A stretch of 64,000 nt of DNA from an uncultured Acetobacteroides sp. (lineage in GTDB: Bacteria; Bacteroidota; Bacteroidia; Bacteroidales; ZOR0009), in assembly GCF_963678165.1 (NCBI RefSeq), contig NZ_OY782755.1, positions 3,601,996 to 3,665,995 on the forward strand. Direction: 5' to 3'. The notes below the pieces were generated by a model that was given only the letters and a program-made list of their open reading frames with translations, was not told the DNA's origin and ran no database searches. A program made the translations under genes and the position numbers. Position 1 is the first letter of the stretch; each line of letters starts with the position of its first letter. Below are positions 43,808 through 52,844 of the stretch, piece by piece.

Positions 43808-44227
43808 CATTCGGCCCTCCGACCTACAAAATCTAAATTAGATTTGCTCCATTCGACCCTCCAATCCGCCAAATCTAAATTAGATTTACTTCATTCGACC
43901 CTCCGATCTGCCAATTCTAAATTAGATTTACTTCGTTCGACCCTTCGATCCGCCAAATCTAAATTAGATTTACGCCATTCGCCCCTCCAATCTCCGTTTC
44001 ACCGCTTGTGAGAACGAGATTTGCACCACCGACCACCTTCTCACAGCCTGTGAGAGTGGAATCCGCCCCTCCAGTCTCCGTCTCACAATCGGTGAGAGGA
44101 AAATCCGACCCTCCGATCGTCGTCTCACCGCTTGTGGAAACGCCATCCGCCCCTCCGATCGCCGTCTCACCGCCTGTGAAAGGAACATCCGATGCTCCGA
44201 TTGCCGATTTCCCCATCCATTTTAGCG
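43808..44227. repeat. 42-bp tandem array with switched palindromic half
   Basis: Ten units start at 43808, 43850, 43892, 43934, 43976, 44018, 44060, 44102, 44144 and 44186, exactly 42 bp apart. All share a half like CATTCGACCCTCCGATC. In units 1-4 the other half is the palindrome AAATCTAAATTAGATTT; from unit 5 it is a different inverted repeat, CTCACCGCTTGTGAG and relatives. The register is unbroken across the switch. The array fills the space between the NAD-binding and lipoprotein genes; no terminator was recognised there. Confidence 0.95.
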
Positions 44228-44315
44228 CTACTTCAGCCTAACAAGCACTCGTTAACGCTGCGATGTTCGGCTATCGCTTAGCTTCGCGCCCTATACAAAA
44301 ACTAATTACCTTACA

Positions 44316-45509
44316 ATGCGCAAACTTTTTCAGTTAACCACCATCTCGCTGCTGGCAGCGCTATCCTTCGGCTGCTCCAAAGACAGCGACGCCCCCAACG
44401 ATGACCTGAACGCCAAGCTTACGCTTACGGTGGAATGTTCCCCCACAGAGGGAGCCGTAACCGTCAACCCACAAAAAACAACCTACACCAGCGGCGACAA
44501 GTTGGAGCTTACGGCCAAGCCCGCCGATGGCTACGAGTTTAAGGGCTGGAGCATGCCCGATGCAACCGTGCAAACCACCAGCACCATCAGCTACACCATT
44601 ACCCAGGATGCCACCATCAAGGCCGTCTTCGAGAAGAAGGGAGCGGCGGCCACCTTCCAGGTAACAGCCACCTGCGACCCCAACCAGGGCAGCGTTAGCA
44701 TCAGCCCCCAGAAGGAGGCCTACCACAAGCTCGACATCGTGCAGGTAGAGGCTACCCCCAAGGAAGGCTACGCGTTCGACCGCTGGGAGGGCATCACCGC
44801 TTCAGGCTCTAGGGCCACCATCTGCATCGATGGCAGCCTTGCCATTAAGGCCATCTTCAAGAAGAAGGAGGGCACCACCGAAAAGCCCGAGTTCATCTTC
44901 ACCGCCATGCGCCTAAGGGACAAGAGCGGCACCTACTACCTGCACGTTAGCGCCAGTTTCTCCCCGCTAGCCTACCAGGACGAGGAGGCTACGCTAAAGA
45001 TTAAGAGCAAGACCTACACCATGACCTACAACCAGCTCAACCAAAATTTTGCGGATGTAGCCGCAGGCACCCCAATAGCGGTGGAACTTACCCATAAGAG
45101 CCTCAGCAAGCCGCTGTCGGTAACCATTACCACCCCCGAGAGCTTTACTCCAGCCGCCGAAAGGCTCTTCCTCTCGACCGAGAACAACAACAAGCTCACC
45201 TGGAAGCCGCTGCAATGCGCGGGGTACTACCGCAGGGTGCTGGTGGGCAACAGTTCTGGCTGGGTGGAGTTCCAGCAAGCCTTTAGCCTGACCACCCAAA
45301 CCGAACTAACCTACAGCGCCAACGAGCTGCTCAACGAAAACGAGGTGGTTACCAGCATGCCCTACACCCGCTATGCGATAACCGTTTTACCGGCAAACGC
45401 AGTTACCAACCTCGACGGCTTCTCGGCCAACAGCCGAGTTGTAGCCATGGGCTCCGAGAGCAAGTGGGTAACCAACTATAAGGACGCCAGTTTCTGGGGT
45501 ATCTGGTAG
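44316..45509 (+). CDS. Lipoprotein with two divergent InlB B-repeat domains
   Basis: A 397-aa surface or periplasmic lipoprotein: lipobox LAALSFGC with Cys20, then two repeat domains of about 75 residues (about 33-108 and 114-190), each with GxVxxxPxxxxYxxGxxVxLxAxPxxGYxFxxW and a closing ATIKAVFEKK-like strand, the divergent InlB B-repeat pattern. The C-terminal 200 residues form an unrecognised beta-rich domain. Such repeats commonly occur in cell-surface adhesins of Bacteroidota. Monocistronic with a strong terminator. Confidence 0.83.
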   Translation: MRKLFQLTTISLLAALSFGCSKDSDAPNDDLNAKLTLTVECSPTEGAVTVNPQKTTYTSGDKLELTAKPADGYEFKGWSMPDATVQTTSTISYTITQDATIKAVFEKKGAAATFQVTATCDPNQGSVSISPQKEAYHKLDIVQVEATPKEGYAFDRWEGITASGSRATICIDGSLAIKAIFKKKEGTTEKPEFIFTAMRLRDKSGTYYLHVSASFSPLAYQDEEATLKIKSKTYTMTYNQLNQNFADVAAGTPIAVELTHKSLSKPLSVTITTPESFTPAAERLFLSTENNNKLTWKPLQCAGYYRRVLVGNSSGWVEFQQAFSLTTQTELTYSANELLNENEVVTSMPYTRYAITVLPANAVTNLDGFSANSRVVAMGSESKWVTNYKDASFWGIW

Positions 45510-45534
45510 GCACACCTCCCCTTTTATGTATATT

Positions 45535-45568
45535 AAAAAGGCCAGCAGGATATCCTGCTGGCCTTTTC
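45535..45568. terminator. Bidirectional terminator
   Basis: AAAAAGGCCAGCAGGATATC then CTGCTGGCCTTTTCG: long perfect stem with A/T runs on both sides, between convergent genes. Confidence 0.92.
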
Positions 45569-45619
45569 GTATAGTATGTAGAGTACACAAACGCCCTATT
45601 ACCCACATTCCAAGCCGCG

Positions 45620-46396
45620 CTACCGCCTCAGCATCCCATACCCATCGAACACAAAGCGGTTGCAAATAAGGATGGAGAGGATAACCGTCAGCAGCGTCGA
45701 CACCATAATCGTAATCATGATCATGATCTGATACTTGATGGCCACCATCGGGTTGGAGCCGCCCAAGATCTGCCCGGTCATCATCCCCGGCAGCGAGATC
45801 AGGCCCACAACGGCCGTGGTGGCAATGGTGGGGTTGAGCGACTTCTTAAGCGCATCTCGCATAAAGCCGGCCAGCGCCTCGCCCCTTGTGGCCCCGTTGG
45901 CCAGCGCAAAGCGGTAGAGCGTTTGCTCGCGCGTAAGGCTATGGTAGTAGGTGTTCAGCGCCACGATATCGTTGGAGAGGCAGTTGCCGATGAGCATCCC
46001 GGTGATCGGGATAAAGTAGCGGGCATCGAAAAGGAAGTCGAGCCGAACCACCACGCCCAGAAGGTACAGATCGACCAGCAGCACGCTTGCCCCAATGGCA
46101 ATAAGCACCGGGATGAGGAAAAGCTTTCGGTTTAGCTCGCTGCGCTTAACCACCGTAAAGGCGGCCACCACCACCATCGCCACCACCCACAGGATGTTAA
46201 CCCAGGCGCTGTTCCACCTAAAGATGACGCCGAGATAGGCCCCCACCAGCAGCAGTTGAACGGTCATTCGCGCAATGGCGATAAGGGTGCTGCGCACCAG
46301 CCCCGTCTGGTAGTAGCGAAACACCAGCAGCGGGATGATGATAAGGAGGTAGCCTACTCCCAAGTCGATCCACGAAATATCATGTACACCTCCCAT
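45620..46396 (-). CDS. fetB: FetB-like (UPF0014) ABC transporter permease
   Basis: A 258-aa inner-membrane protein with about seven hydrophobic segments. The conserved ARMTVQLLLVGAYLG, IPITGMLIGNCLSN, FALANGATRGEAL and SLPGMMTGQILGGSNP match the UPF0014/FetB family. In E. coli FetAB exports iron and raises oxidative-stress resistance; the same role is likely but not proven here. It follows the ATPase gene after 3 bp, so the two are one operon. Confidence 0.92.
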   Translation of the reverse strand: MGGVHDISWIDLGVGYLLIIIPLLVFRYYQTGLVRSTLIAIARMTVQLLLVGAYLGVIFRWNSAWVNILWVVAMVVVAAFTVVKRSELNRKLFLIPVLIAIGASVLLVDLYLLGVVVRLDFLFDARYFIPITGMLIGNCLSNDIVALNTYYHSLTREQTLYRFALANGATRGEALAGFMRDALKKSLNPTIATTAVVGLISLPGMMTGQILGGSNPMVAIKYQIMIMITIMVSTLLTVILSILICNRFVFDGYGMLRR

Positions 46397-46399
46397 AGC

Positions 46400-47020
46400 C
46401 TACGATTTTAGGTTGATAACCGTATCCATTGCGGCCAGCCACTCCTCGTCGTGCGACGAGGCAATAACCGTTACCCCTTCGAGCCTTTTTACAAGGTTGA
46501 TGATGGCCGCGCGCGACTCGCCATCGAGCGCCGAGGTGGGCTCGTCGAGCAGCAGGATATCCTTTTTAAGCAAAAGCACGGAGGCTAGAGCAACCCGCTG
46601 CTTCTGCCCTCCCGAGATCTCGCTCAGCGACTTTTCGAGCAGCGAGGTATCAAGCAGCAGATCGCCGAATATTCTTTTTACATCTTCAGATGATGGCCTT
46701 AAATGCTTATTGGCACGAAAGGTATAGGGATAGAAGAACAGCTCCTCCACCGTATCTATTTTAAGCGACAGCTCCTGTGGAAGCCACGAGATCTGCTGGC
46801 GTATGGCGTCGATATTCTGCTCGTTGAGTTTGATCCCATTTACCGCAACCCTACCCGAATAGGGATACACAAACCCCATAAGCAGGTTAAGGATGCTCGA
46901 CTTGCCGCTACCCGAAGGTCCCGACAGGGCAACCTTATCGCCCTTCCGAGCGGTGAACGAAAGGTTTGATATTACCTGCTCATCGCCGTAACTAACCGAG
47001 AGGTTTTCGATTTGGATCAT
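46400..47020 (-). CDS. fetA: FetA-like ABC transporter ATP-binding protein
   Basis: A 206-aa ATPase with Walker A GPSGSGKSSILN, Q-loop ISWLPQELSL, signature EISGGQKQRVALAS, Walker B ILLLDEPTSALD and switch His in ASSHDEEW. Its compact size and its pairing with the UPF0014 permease identify it as the FetA partner. Transcribed first on the minus strand; the CAP gene ends 28 bp upstream in the same orientation. Confidence 0.9.
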   Translation of the reverse strand: MIQIENLSVSYGDEQVISNLSFTARKGDKVALSGPSGSGKSSILNLLMGFVYPYSGRVAVNGIKLNEQNIDAIRQQISWLPQELSLKIDTVEELFFYPYTFRANKHLRPSSEDVKRIFGDLLLDTSLLEKSLSEISGGQKQRVALASVLLLKKDILLLDEPTSALDGESRAAIINLVKRLEGVTVIASSHDEEWLAAMDTVINLKS

Positions 47021-47048
47021 TTATTTTAGGCGCTAGATGATACAGCGA

Positions 47049-47723
47049 TTACTTCTTCTCCTCATACCCTCCTGCAAAGTCTAAGGTGCACATGGTTCCA
47101 TACTTTGGGTGAGAGCCAATGGCAACACCAACCACCTTAAGTGTTCTATTCAGTATGCTTCGCCGATGCCCCCGCGAAGGTACGCCATCGTCTACCAAAA
47201 GGCTAACCACGATGGCTTGGGCATCCCTATTTCCGTAGTCGATATTCTCGCCACAGGTCGTCAGCCATTGGCCGTAGCGCCCCATCCGATCCCATGGCGA
47301 CGAGCCATCGGTTCCTGTATGCCCAACGCTCCCTGTTTTTCCCTGATCCTTGACGTGATCGCGTGCAGCAAGGCTCATCCCCTTCGAGGGAGCTAAGAGC
47401 CCCATCGGAGCAATGCCCATCATCTCCTTCACGCACTCGTCGATGGCGGCTGTGCCCTCCTGAGTCAGAATCCGCATGCTATCGGCGTTGTAGTACATGC
47501 GCGAGTTTCCCGAGACGGTAAAGCGCTTCTTCATTGGTAGAATAACCTCTAGGGCATAGCGCTTGGGGTTGCTACGCGCCTTATTCATCTCAAAAATAAC
47601 GGCCCTTTCCTGAGCGCTTAGGTAATCGGCATTCTTTGCCGTATTTAAGCTATCGGGCCACGATGGCTGTCCAGAAGTAATTCCAGACAATAAAAAGATG
47701 GTAAGTGCAAGAATTCGTCCCAT
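47049..47723 (-). CDS. Secreted CAP (SCP/PR-1) domain protein
   Basis: A 224-aa protein with a signal peptide (MGRILALTIFLLSGITSGQP) and a CAP domain (about 40-215): VIFEMNKARSNPKRYA, SLAARDHVKDQG, VGHTGTDGSSPWDRM, CGENIDYGN and GHRRSILN, the sequence order of CAP signature motifs. Bacterial CAP proteins bind lipids, metals or cell-wall material; activity unknown. A second CAP protein, a lipoprotein, lies at 57542-58198. It is 28 bp upstream of fetA, possibly in one transcript. Confidence 0.88.
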   Translation of the reverse strand: MGRILALTIFLLSGITSGQPSWPDSLNTAKNADYLSAQERAVIFEMNKARSNPKRYALEVILPMKKRFTVSGNSRMYYNADSMRILTQEGTAAIDECVKEMMGIAPMGLLAPSKGMSLAARDHVKDQGKTGSVGHTGTDGSSPWDRMGRYGQWLTTCGENIDYGNRDAQAIVVSLLVDDGVPSRGHRRSILNRTLKVVGVAIGSHPKYGTMCTLDFAGGYEEKK

Positions 47724-47774
47724 AACAAACCGATTCTATAAAACAGCAGGAAAAAAAAGACGTTTAGTGTTTAA

Positions 47775-48566
47775 TTATTTTTGAGATAGAAATTTTTCGC
47801 AATCATTTTGCCCTTGCATTTTATACTCCCAAATTTTAGAAATAGAGGCAAACTTATAATGCGCAATCAAAGCGGCATTAACAAAGCCCGCTCTACCATC
47901 TAAAAAACCGCCTTTTATAAAGTAAACCTTAAAAAATCGATGAAAACAATGAAATAAGCAGCTAAGGATGCTATAGTTTTTTCCTTTTTCTATACTTTTT
48001 TGAATCTCTTTATCTGAATAAATATTGGTTTTTTCAAGTATGCTTGTTATAGAAGAGTCCTGAAGGTGTATAAGCGATAAATCCTTCCTTTTAGATGGGA
48101 TCTGACTTACTTGTCCATCTATTTTAGGACGAGAGTGGATATGCGAAGGCCAGTCCGCTTTACTTTTTTCAAAAAAACGCAGCTGATAATCAGGATAGGA
48201 TGCCCGCATAAATTTCCCCATAAAGAAGTTTGCTCTACTTACCAGCAACCCTGTTGGACAATCCTTTTTAGTAATAATGTTGTACAAGTAATTACGAAGA
48301 TTATCTGTAACCAACTCATCAGCATCAAGAACTAGAACCCACGGATTTGAGGCTGCAGCAATAGCAAAATTGCGAGCAGGCTCTACATAACCAGTACGTT
48401 CGTGCATTACAATTTTACAACCATAACGTTGGGCAATTTCGAGAGTATTATCATCACTATACATATCACATATTACAATCTCATCGAAATTCAAAACAGA
48501 TTTAATGCATTGTTCCAAAATAGAGGCTGCATTAAATGTATTTATCACTACAGAAATTCTACTCAT
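47775..48566 (-). CDS. Family 2 glycosyltransferase (WaaE/KdtX-like)
   Basis: A 263-aa GT-A glycosyltransferase: SVVINTFNAASILEQCIKSV, DMYSDDNTLEIAQRYGC, HERTGYVEPARNFAIAAA and the metal-binding VLDADELV. The C-terminal part is like lipopolysaccharide core beta-glucosyltransferases of the WaaE type. ATG 48566 (MSRISVV) is used. It is clearly more AT-rich than most of the window, as is its neighbour, so the pair may be a transferred glycan-modifying island. Probably acts on surface polysaccharide at the inner membrane. Confidence 0.87.
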   Translation of the reverse strand: MSRISVVINTFNAASILEQCIKSVLNFDEIVICDMYSDDNTLEIAQRYGCKIVMHERTGYVEPARNFAIAAASNPWVLVLDADELVTDNLRNYLYNIITKKDCPTGLLVSRANFFMGKFMRASYPDYQLRFFEKSKADWPSHIHSRPKIDGQVSQIPSKRKDLSLIHLQDSSITSILEKTNIYSDKEIQKSIEKGKNYSILSCLFHCFHRFFKVYFIKGGFLDGRAGFVNAALIAHYKFASISKIWEYKMQGQNDCEKFLSQK

Positions 48567-48590
48567 ATATTTTTTTTTCAAGAAGAAAAA

Positions 48591-49391
48591 CTAGTATCTA
48601 TTAATATTATTGGAATCAATAATTGGCTGCCAAAACTTAATTGACCGTGCCTTATTCCAGCCATGAGCAGCCATTGGTAGTTTTTCACCGGTTAGCTTAT
48701 AAAGCCTTTTAGGATTAATGTCGAAAGCAAATCGGAGTGCTTCTTGTGCGGTTGGCGTTTTATGCTCAAGCCCATTCTTGCTTGGTTCTATACTCCAAAA
48801 TACATCCTCATTAAAAATGTGGGATGTCTGATTATTCAGATAGTGCGTTATCTGATCCTTTAAAGTTACCGCTAGTTCTAGGTGACGGCTGATCTTTCGT
48901 AGGGAGAAACCGCCATTCCCTACTCGATTGCGTGTTTCAAAGCGATAAACTCTATTTTTTTCACCATAAAGGCAACGCGAAAATTTCATCTTTACATAAT
49001 GAATGTAATGGCTGAGCAAGCTATTTGAAATCCAAGGGGCACCAACGTAATCGTAGCCTTCATTGAGCCAATAATCCAAATCATCATAAAAGATATACAC
49101 GTCAGGCTGAACAATGAGCATGTATTCATCCCCCTGAAATCTGGAATAGAATTCTGTAGAAAGAAGTAGCCTATTATAGCCCTTTATAGATGCAAAATAG
49201 TCGGTATCAAACTCCTCTATGCTGTAAAAGGGATATTCCTTTTCGAGTAAATCCGTATCTAGCCCTCGTGGCTTAACCATTGTAATATTACGAGCACTAA
49301 GAATTTTGAAACATCTGTCAATGGAAATCTTCTCAGTATCACTTAATGAAGACTTATAAATGGGGACAACAACACGCACCTTATTTGACAT
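48591..49391 (-). CDS. DUF5672 family protein, glycosyltransferase-like
   Basis: A 266-aa protein with VRVVVPIYKSSLSDTEKISI at the N-terminus, QGDEYMLIVQPDVYIFYDDL, GYDYVGAPW, VGNGGFSLRK and NEDVFWS, the pattern of DUF5672, a group found with glycosyltransferases in polysaccharide clusters; the QPDV acid and GNGGFSLR segments resemble GT-A donor-site elements. Function unproven. AT-rich and 24 bp upstream of the GT2 gene, so co-transcription is likely. The 49392-49608 interval is AT-rich and otherwise empty. Confidence 0.82.
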   Translation of the reverse strand: MSNKVRVVVPIYKSSLSDTEKISIDRCFKILSARNITMVKPRGLDTDLLEKEYPFYSIEEFDTDYFASIKGYNRLLLSTEFYSRFQGDEYMLIVQPDVYIFYDDLDYWLNEGYDYVGAPWISNSLLSHYIHYVKMKFSRCLYGEKNRVYRFETRNRVGNGGFSLRKISRHLELAVTLKDQITHYLNNQTSHIFNEDVFWSIEPSKNGLEHKTPTAQEALRFAFDINPKRLYKLTGEKLPMAAHGWNKARSIKFWQPIIDSNNINRY

Positions 49392-49608
49392 GGCTCATTT
49401 TGAATTTACATTCTTTTCTACCTAAAGAATGTACAAAAGTACACTTTCAGTTGAATTAAGAACCAAAGCCACATAAATACAGACTCCCCAAACACCATGA
49501 CATAACAAATTTGCACACTCCAAACCCGTTTAACCTTATTAAACCAAAACAGCGTCAACCTATGCTTTATGATGCTGTTTGTCCTCTGCAATAATCCATT
49601 TTTGTGGC

Positions 49609-49616
49609 TAAATTTG
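49609..49616 (+). promoter_or_regulatory. -7 promoter element of gpmI
   Basis: TAAATTTG, exact TAnnTTTG, 41 bp before the ATG at 49658. Confidence 0.55.
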
Positions 49617-49657
49617 CGCGATTGCACGGATTACATTACAGAAACTCACATACACAC

Positions 49658-51175
49658 ATGGGAAAGAAAGTTCTCCTGATGATCCTCGATGGCTGGGGTC
49701 ATGGAAAGCACGACAAGGCAGACGCCATCTTCAACGCCCACCCCGAATTCATTAATAGCCTAGAGGCTAAGTACCCCAACGCCGAGCTGCGCACCAGCGG
49801 CGAAGACGTGGGATTGCCTGAAGGCCAGATGGGCAACTCGGAAGTAGGCCACCTCAACATTGGTGCAGGACGCGTGGTGTACCAGGACTTGGTAAAGATC
49901 AACATCGCCTGCCGCGACAACAGCATCCTTAAGAACCCCGAAATCGTTAGGGCCTACAGCTACGCCAAGGAAAACGGCAAGCAGGTTCACCTTATGGGCT
50001 TGGTTTCGAACGGTGGCGTTCACAGCTCGATGGACCACCTCTTCAAGCTAATCGAAATATCTAAAGAATACGGCATCGACAAGACCTTCGTTCACGCCTT
50101 TATGGACGGTAGAGACACCGACCCCAAGAGCGGAAAGGGCTTTATCGAGGCGCTAGAGGCTCACATCGCCAAGAACACCGGGGCGCTGGCTACCATGATT
50201 GGCCGCTACTACGCCATGGACCGCGACAAGCGCTGGGAGCGCGTTAAGGAGTCGTACAACCTGATGGTACACGGCACCGGAACGCCAACCACCAACATGG
50301 CAGAGGCCGTTCAGCAGTCGTACGACGCTGGCGTTACCGACGAGTTCATCAAGCCGGTTGTTAAGGTTGATGCTGCCGGAAAGCCCGTTGGCTCCATCCA
50401 GGAGGGCGACGTGGTTATCTTCTTCAACTTCCGTAACGACCGCGCCAAGGAGCTTACCATCGTGCTTACCCAGCAGGATATGCCCGAAGCCGGCATGAAG
50501 ACCCTTCCGCTGCAGTACTTCACCATGACCCCATACGACGCCAAGTTCCAAGGGCTACACATCATTTTCGACAAGGACAACGTGACCAACACCCTTGGCG
50601 AGGTGGTGTCGAAGGCGGGCAAGAAGCAGATCCGCATTGCCGAAACCGAGAAGTACGCGCACGTGACCTTCTTCTTCAGCGGTGGCCGCGAGGCCGAGTA
50701 CGAGGGCGAAAGCCGCATCCTTATCCCATCGCCAAAGGTGGCCACCTACGACCTGCAGCCCGAGATGAGCGCCTACGGCGTGAAGGATGCCATCGTGGCC
50801 GAGCTTAAGAAGGGCGAGGTTGACTTTGTTGCCCTTAACTACGCCAACGGCGATATGGTGGGCCACACCGGCGACACCTCGGCCATCACCAAGGCCATTA
50901 AGGCTGTTGACCAGTGCGTGAAGGAAACCGTGGAGGCTGCTACGGCCAACGGCTACACCGTACTCATCACCGCCGACCACGGTAACGCCGACAACGCCGT
51001 TAACGAGGATGGCTCGCCAAATACCGCGCACTCGCTGAACCCTGTTCCATTTATCGTGGTGGATAAGGACATCAAGAGCGTGAAGAACGGCAAGCTGGCC
51101 GACATCGCCCCCACCATCCTTAAGCTGATGGGCATCCCTGCGCCTGCCGAAATGACCGGTACTCCGCTCGTGTAG
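49658..51175 (+). CDS. gpmI: 2,3-bisphosphoglycerate-independent phosphoglycerate mutase
   Basis: Interconverts 3- and 2-phosphoglycerate in glycolysis through a phosphoserine and two manganese ions. The 505-aa protein has the N-terminal metal Asp in [11 protein letters not shown], catalytic Ser61 in [68 protein letters not shown] and ITADHGNAD. Length and motif order fit the family. ATG 49658 ([14 protein letters not shown]) is chosen; an earlier in-frame start at 49604 overlaps the promoter. A terminator follows. Confidence 0.96.
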   Translation: MGKKVLLMILDGWGHGKHDKADAIFNAHPEFINSLEAKYPNAELRTSGEDVGLPEGQMGNSEVGHLNIGAGRVVYQDLVKINIACRDNSILKNPEIVRAYSYAKENGKQVHLMGLVSNGGVHSSMDHLFKLIEISKEYGIDKTFVHAFMDGRDTDPKSGKGFIEALEAHIAKNTGALATMIGRYYAMDRDKRWERVKESYNLMVHGTGTPTTNMAEAVQQSYDAGVTDEFIKPVVKVDAAGKPVGSIQEGDVVIFFNFRNDRAKELTIVLTQQDMPEAGMKTLPLQYFTMTPYDAKFQGLHIIFDKDNVTNTLGEVVSKAGKKQIRIAETEKYAHVTFFFSGGREAEYEGESRILIPSPKVATYDLQPEMSAYGVKDAIVAELKKGEVDFVALNYANGDMVGHTGDTSAITKAIKAVDQCVKETVEAATANGYTVLITADHGNADNAVNEDGSPNTAHSLNPVPFIVVDKDIKSVKNGKLADIAPTILKLMGIPAPAEMTGTPLV

Positions 51176-51196
51176 ATTTTTTGACTACAGCGACAT

Positions 51197-51239
51197 AAAA
51201 AACCCGCGCCACCGTAACTGGGACGCGGGTTTTGCTTTT
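51197..51239 (+). terminator. Terminator after gpmI
   Basis: AAAACCCGCG pairs with CGCGGGTTTT across a 15-nt loop, followed by GCTTTTC. Confidence 0.85.
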
Positions 51240-51341
51240 CATCCACCATCCCCGAAAACCCGCGCCAAAACCTCAACCAAACCCGCCCCACCTACGTATA
51301 ACCACCGTAAAGCAAGATGTTGTTCCATAAAGCGCGAAGCC

Positions 51342-51608
51342 ATGAAAGCACCAGAAAAACCCATGCGAATTGTTTACGACTTAGAGGGGCGCGCCTACTA
51401 CGTTCCCGAGAAAGCCGTAAGCAGGAAGGTTAGAAGGGCCAAAGCTACGCACCACCGCCACCACGAGTGGGGCATGCTTCCACCTCCTCCAGCACCAGAA
51501 TGGATGGCCCACGAACACCCAGCTCCAATGCCACACTCCGAGGCTCATATTATACAGCTGACCCGCAAGGTGCCACAAGTACGGCATAGGGTTCGCCACG
51601 CCGGATAG
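51342..51608 (+). CDS. Small His/Pro-rich basic protein, unknown
   Basis: ATG 51342 gives 88 residues: a positively charged first half (MRIVYDLEGRAYYVPEKAVS, RKVRRAKATHHRHHEW), a Pro-rich middle (MLPPPPAPEW), and a His-rich remainder (HEHPAPMPHSEAH) with a basic C-terminus. No family recognised and no signal peptide. The many His and Pro residues could bind metal. It is bounded by terminators on both sides, which supports a separate transcript. It might still be a chance open frame. Confidence 0.5.
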   Translation: MKAPEKPMRIVYDLEGRAYYVPEKAVSRKVRRAKATHHRHHEWGMLPPPPAPEWMAHEHPAPMPHSEAHIIQLTRKVPQVRHRVRHAG

Positions 51609-51639
51609 GCGCTGGAGCCGATAGCATAACCTGTAAGCT

Positions 51640-51675
51640 TAGGCGACACCCTGTAGGGATGCCGCCTACTTTTTT
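51640..51675 (+). terminator. Terminator after the small His-rich gene
   Basis: TAGGCGACACCC pairs with GGGATGCCGCCTA around TGTA, then TTTTTT. Confidence 0.85.
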
Positions 51676-51683
51676 ATCCCCCC

Positions 51684-51720
51684 AAAAAAACAACGGCCCA
51701 CCCTTGCAGGCAGACCGTTG
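51684..51720 (-). terminator. Terminator of the DUF6261 gene
   Basis: On the minus strand CAACGGTCTGCC pairs with GGTGGGCCGTTG (one or two mismatches) and is followed by TTTTTTT. Confidence 0.85.
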
Positions 51721-51751
51721 AACACTAAAACATATAATTGTAGGGCAGTAC

Positions 51752-52480
51752 TTACTTGGTATCCTTCTTCTCGTCCTTCTTCTCGTCCTTCTTGGCCGCG
51801 CTGTACTTCTGGCGGATGGTGAGGTAGCGGCTGTAGATCTCCTGCTGCAGCTGGCGCCACTCGGGCTTGCCGCTGAACTCGGCGTTGAAGAGCACGTACT
51901 CGTAGTAGCGGTTCACCGAGACCTCCACCTTACGCCGGAGCGTGGTAGCGGCAAGGCTGTTGCGGAAGGCGGCAACGTCGGTCTCGCGGTTGCTCCAGAG
52001 GGCGTCGAACTCGGCCGCGGCAGCCTTGAGCTCCACCACGTACTCGTCGAGGGCCAGCTCCTTTACCAGCTGCGCATTCTCGGGCTCGCCGAGCAGGGCG
52101 ATCAGCGAGATCACCTGAGAGGACTCCTTGGTGTCGGGCAGCTCCTGAATCCCCCTAAACTTGGCCAGCCGGCCGCTGAGCACCTCGGCCTTGGCCCGCT
52201 TGGCGGCTGTGGGCGAGTAGAGCATCCCATCGAGGCTAACAAATAGCCCTACCGCCGCATCGTCGCGGCGCTTGTCGGCGGCGCGAGCCTTGGTCGTATT
52301 CTCGCTCGCCTTATCGCGCAGGAGGCTACCCTTAAACTCGCCGTAGCACACGTTCAGGTGCGCAAACGACTCGTGGGTTTGGGCCTCGGGGATAGCACAT
52401 TTACCGGCCTCTTCAATACTAATTCTACAGACACTGCTGATGTCGTCATTTGCAAAACGATTCATGGTAAGCTTACTCAT
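51752..52480 (-). CDS. DUF6261-like family protein
   Basis: A 242-aa largely helical soluble protein. I assign it tentatively to the DUF6261 group of Bacteroidota by length and pattern (RAADKRRDDAAVGLFVSLDG, LDEYVVELKAAAAEFDALWS, TLRRKVEVSVNRYYEYVLFN). The C-terminus is a charged Lys/Asp/Glu repeat (KKDEKKDEKKDTK) whose DNA is itself a short tandem repeat. No signal peptide. Function unknown. Its 5' side faces a 42-bp tandem array. Confidence 0.6.
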   Translation of the reverse strand: MSKLTMNRFANDDISSVCRISIEEAGKCAIPEAQTHESFAHLNVCYGEFKGSLLRDKASENTTKARAADKRRDDAAVGLFVSLDGMLYSPTAAKRAKAEVLSGRLAKFRGIQELPDTKESSQVISLIALLGEPENAQLVKELALDEYVVELKAAAAEFDALWSNRETDVAAFRNSLAATTLRRKVEVSVNRYYEYVLFNAEFSGKPEWRQLQQEIYSRYLTIRQKYSAAKKDEKKDEKKDTK

Positions 52481-52560
52481 GTCACACTTCTTTTTTGAGG
52501 GTTTTACATAAAGTCATAACTCTTATAGTCGTAACTGAATACTCCTTGAAGCTTACATTA

Positions 52561-52844
52561 GCGCTTTCGGCTGCCCATTTGTACTACTGTACATCTACAA
52601 GAGTACTTCCGCCTACCCGTTTGTACTCTTGTACATTTACAATAGTACTTTTGCCTGCCCGTTTGTACTCTTGTACATTTACAATAGTACTTCCGCCTAC
52701 CCATTTGTACCGTTGTACATCTACAATAGTACTTTTGCCTGCCCGTTTGTACTCTTGTACATTTACAATAGTACTTCCGCCTACCCATTTGTACCGTTGT
52801 ACATCTACAATAGTACTTCCGCCTACCCGTTTGTACTCTTGTAA
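52561..52844. repeat. 42-bp tandem array with internal GTAC palindromes
   Basis: Unit starts TTTGTAC lie at 52578, 52620, 52662, 52704, 52746, 52788 and 52830, exactly 42 bp apart. Two unit forms alternate in part: one with GTACTCTTGTACATTTACAA and one with GTACCGTTGTACATCTACAA; the end is AGTACTTCCGCCTACC or AGTACTTTTGCCTGCC. Each 42-mer looks like a dimer of diverged 21-mers, because GTACT recurs about 21 bp along. Open frames occur in several registers (longest 125 codons) because the unit is a multiple of three. Confidence 0.95.
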
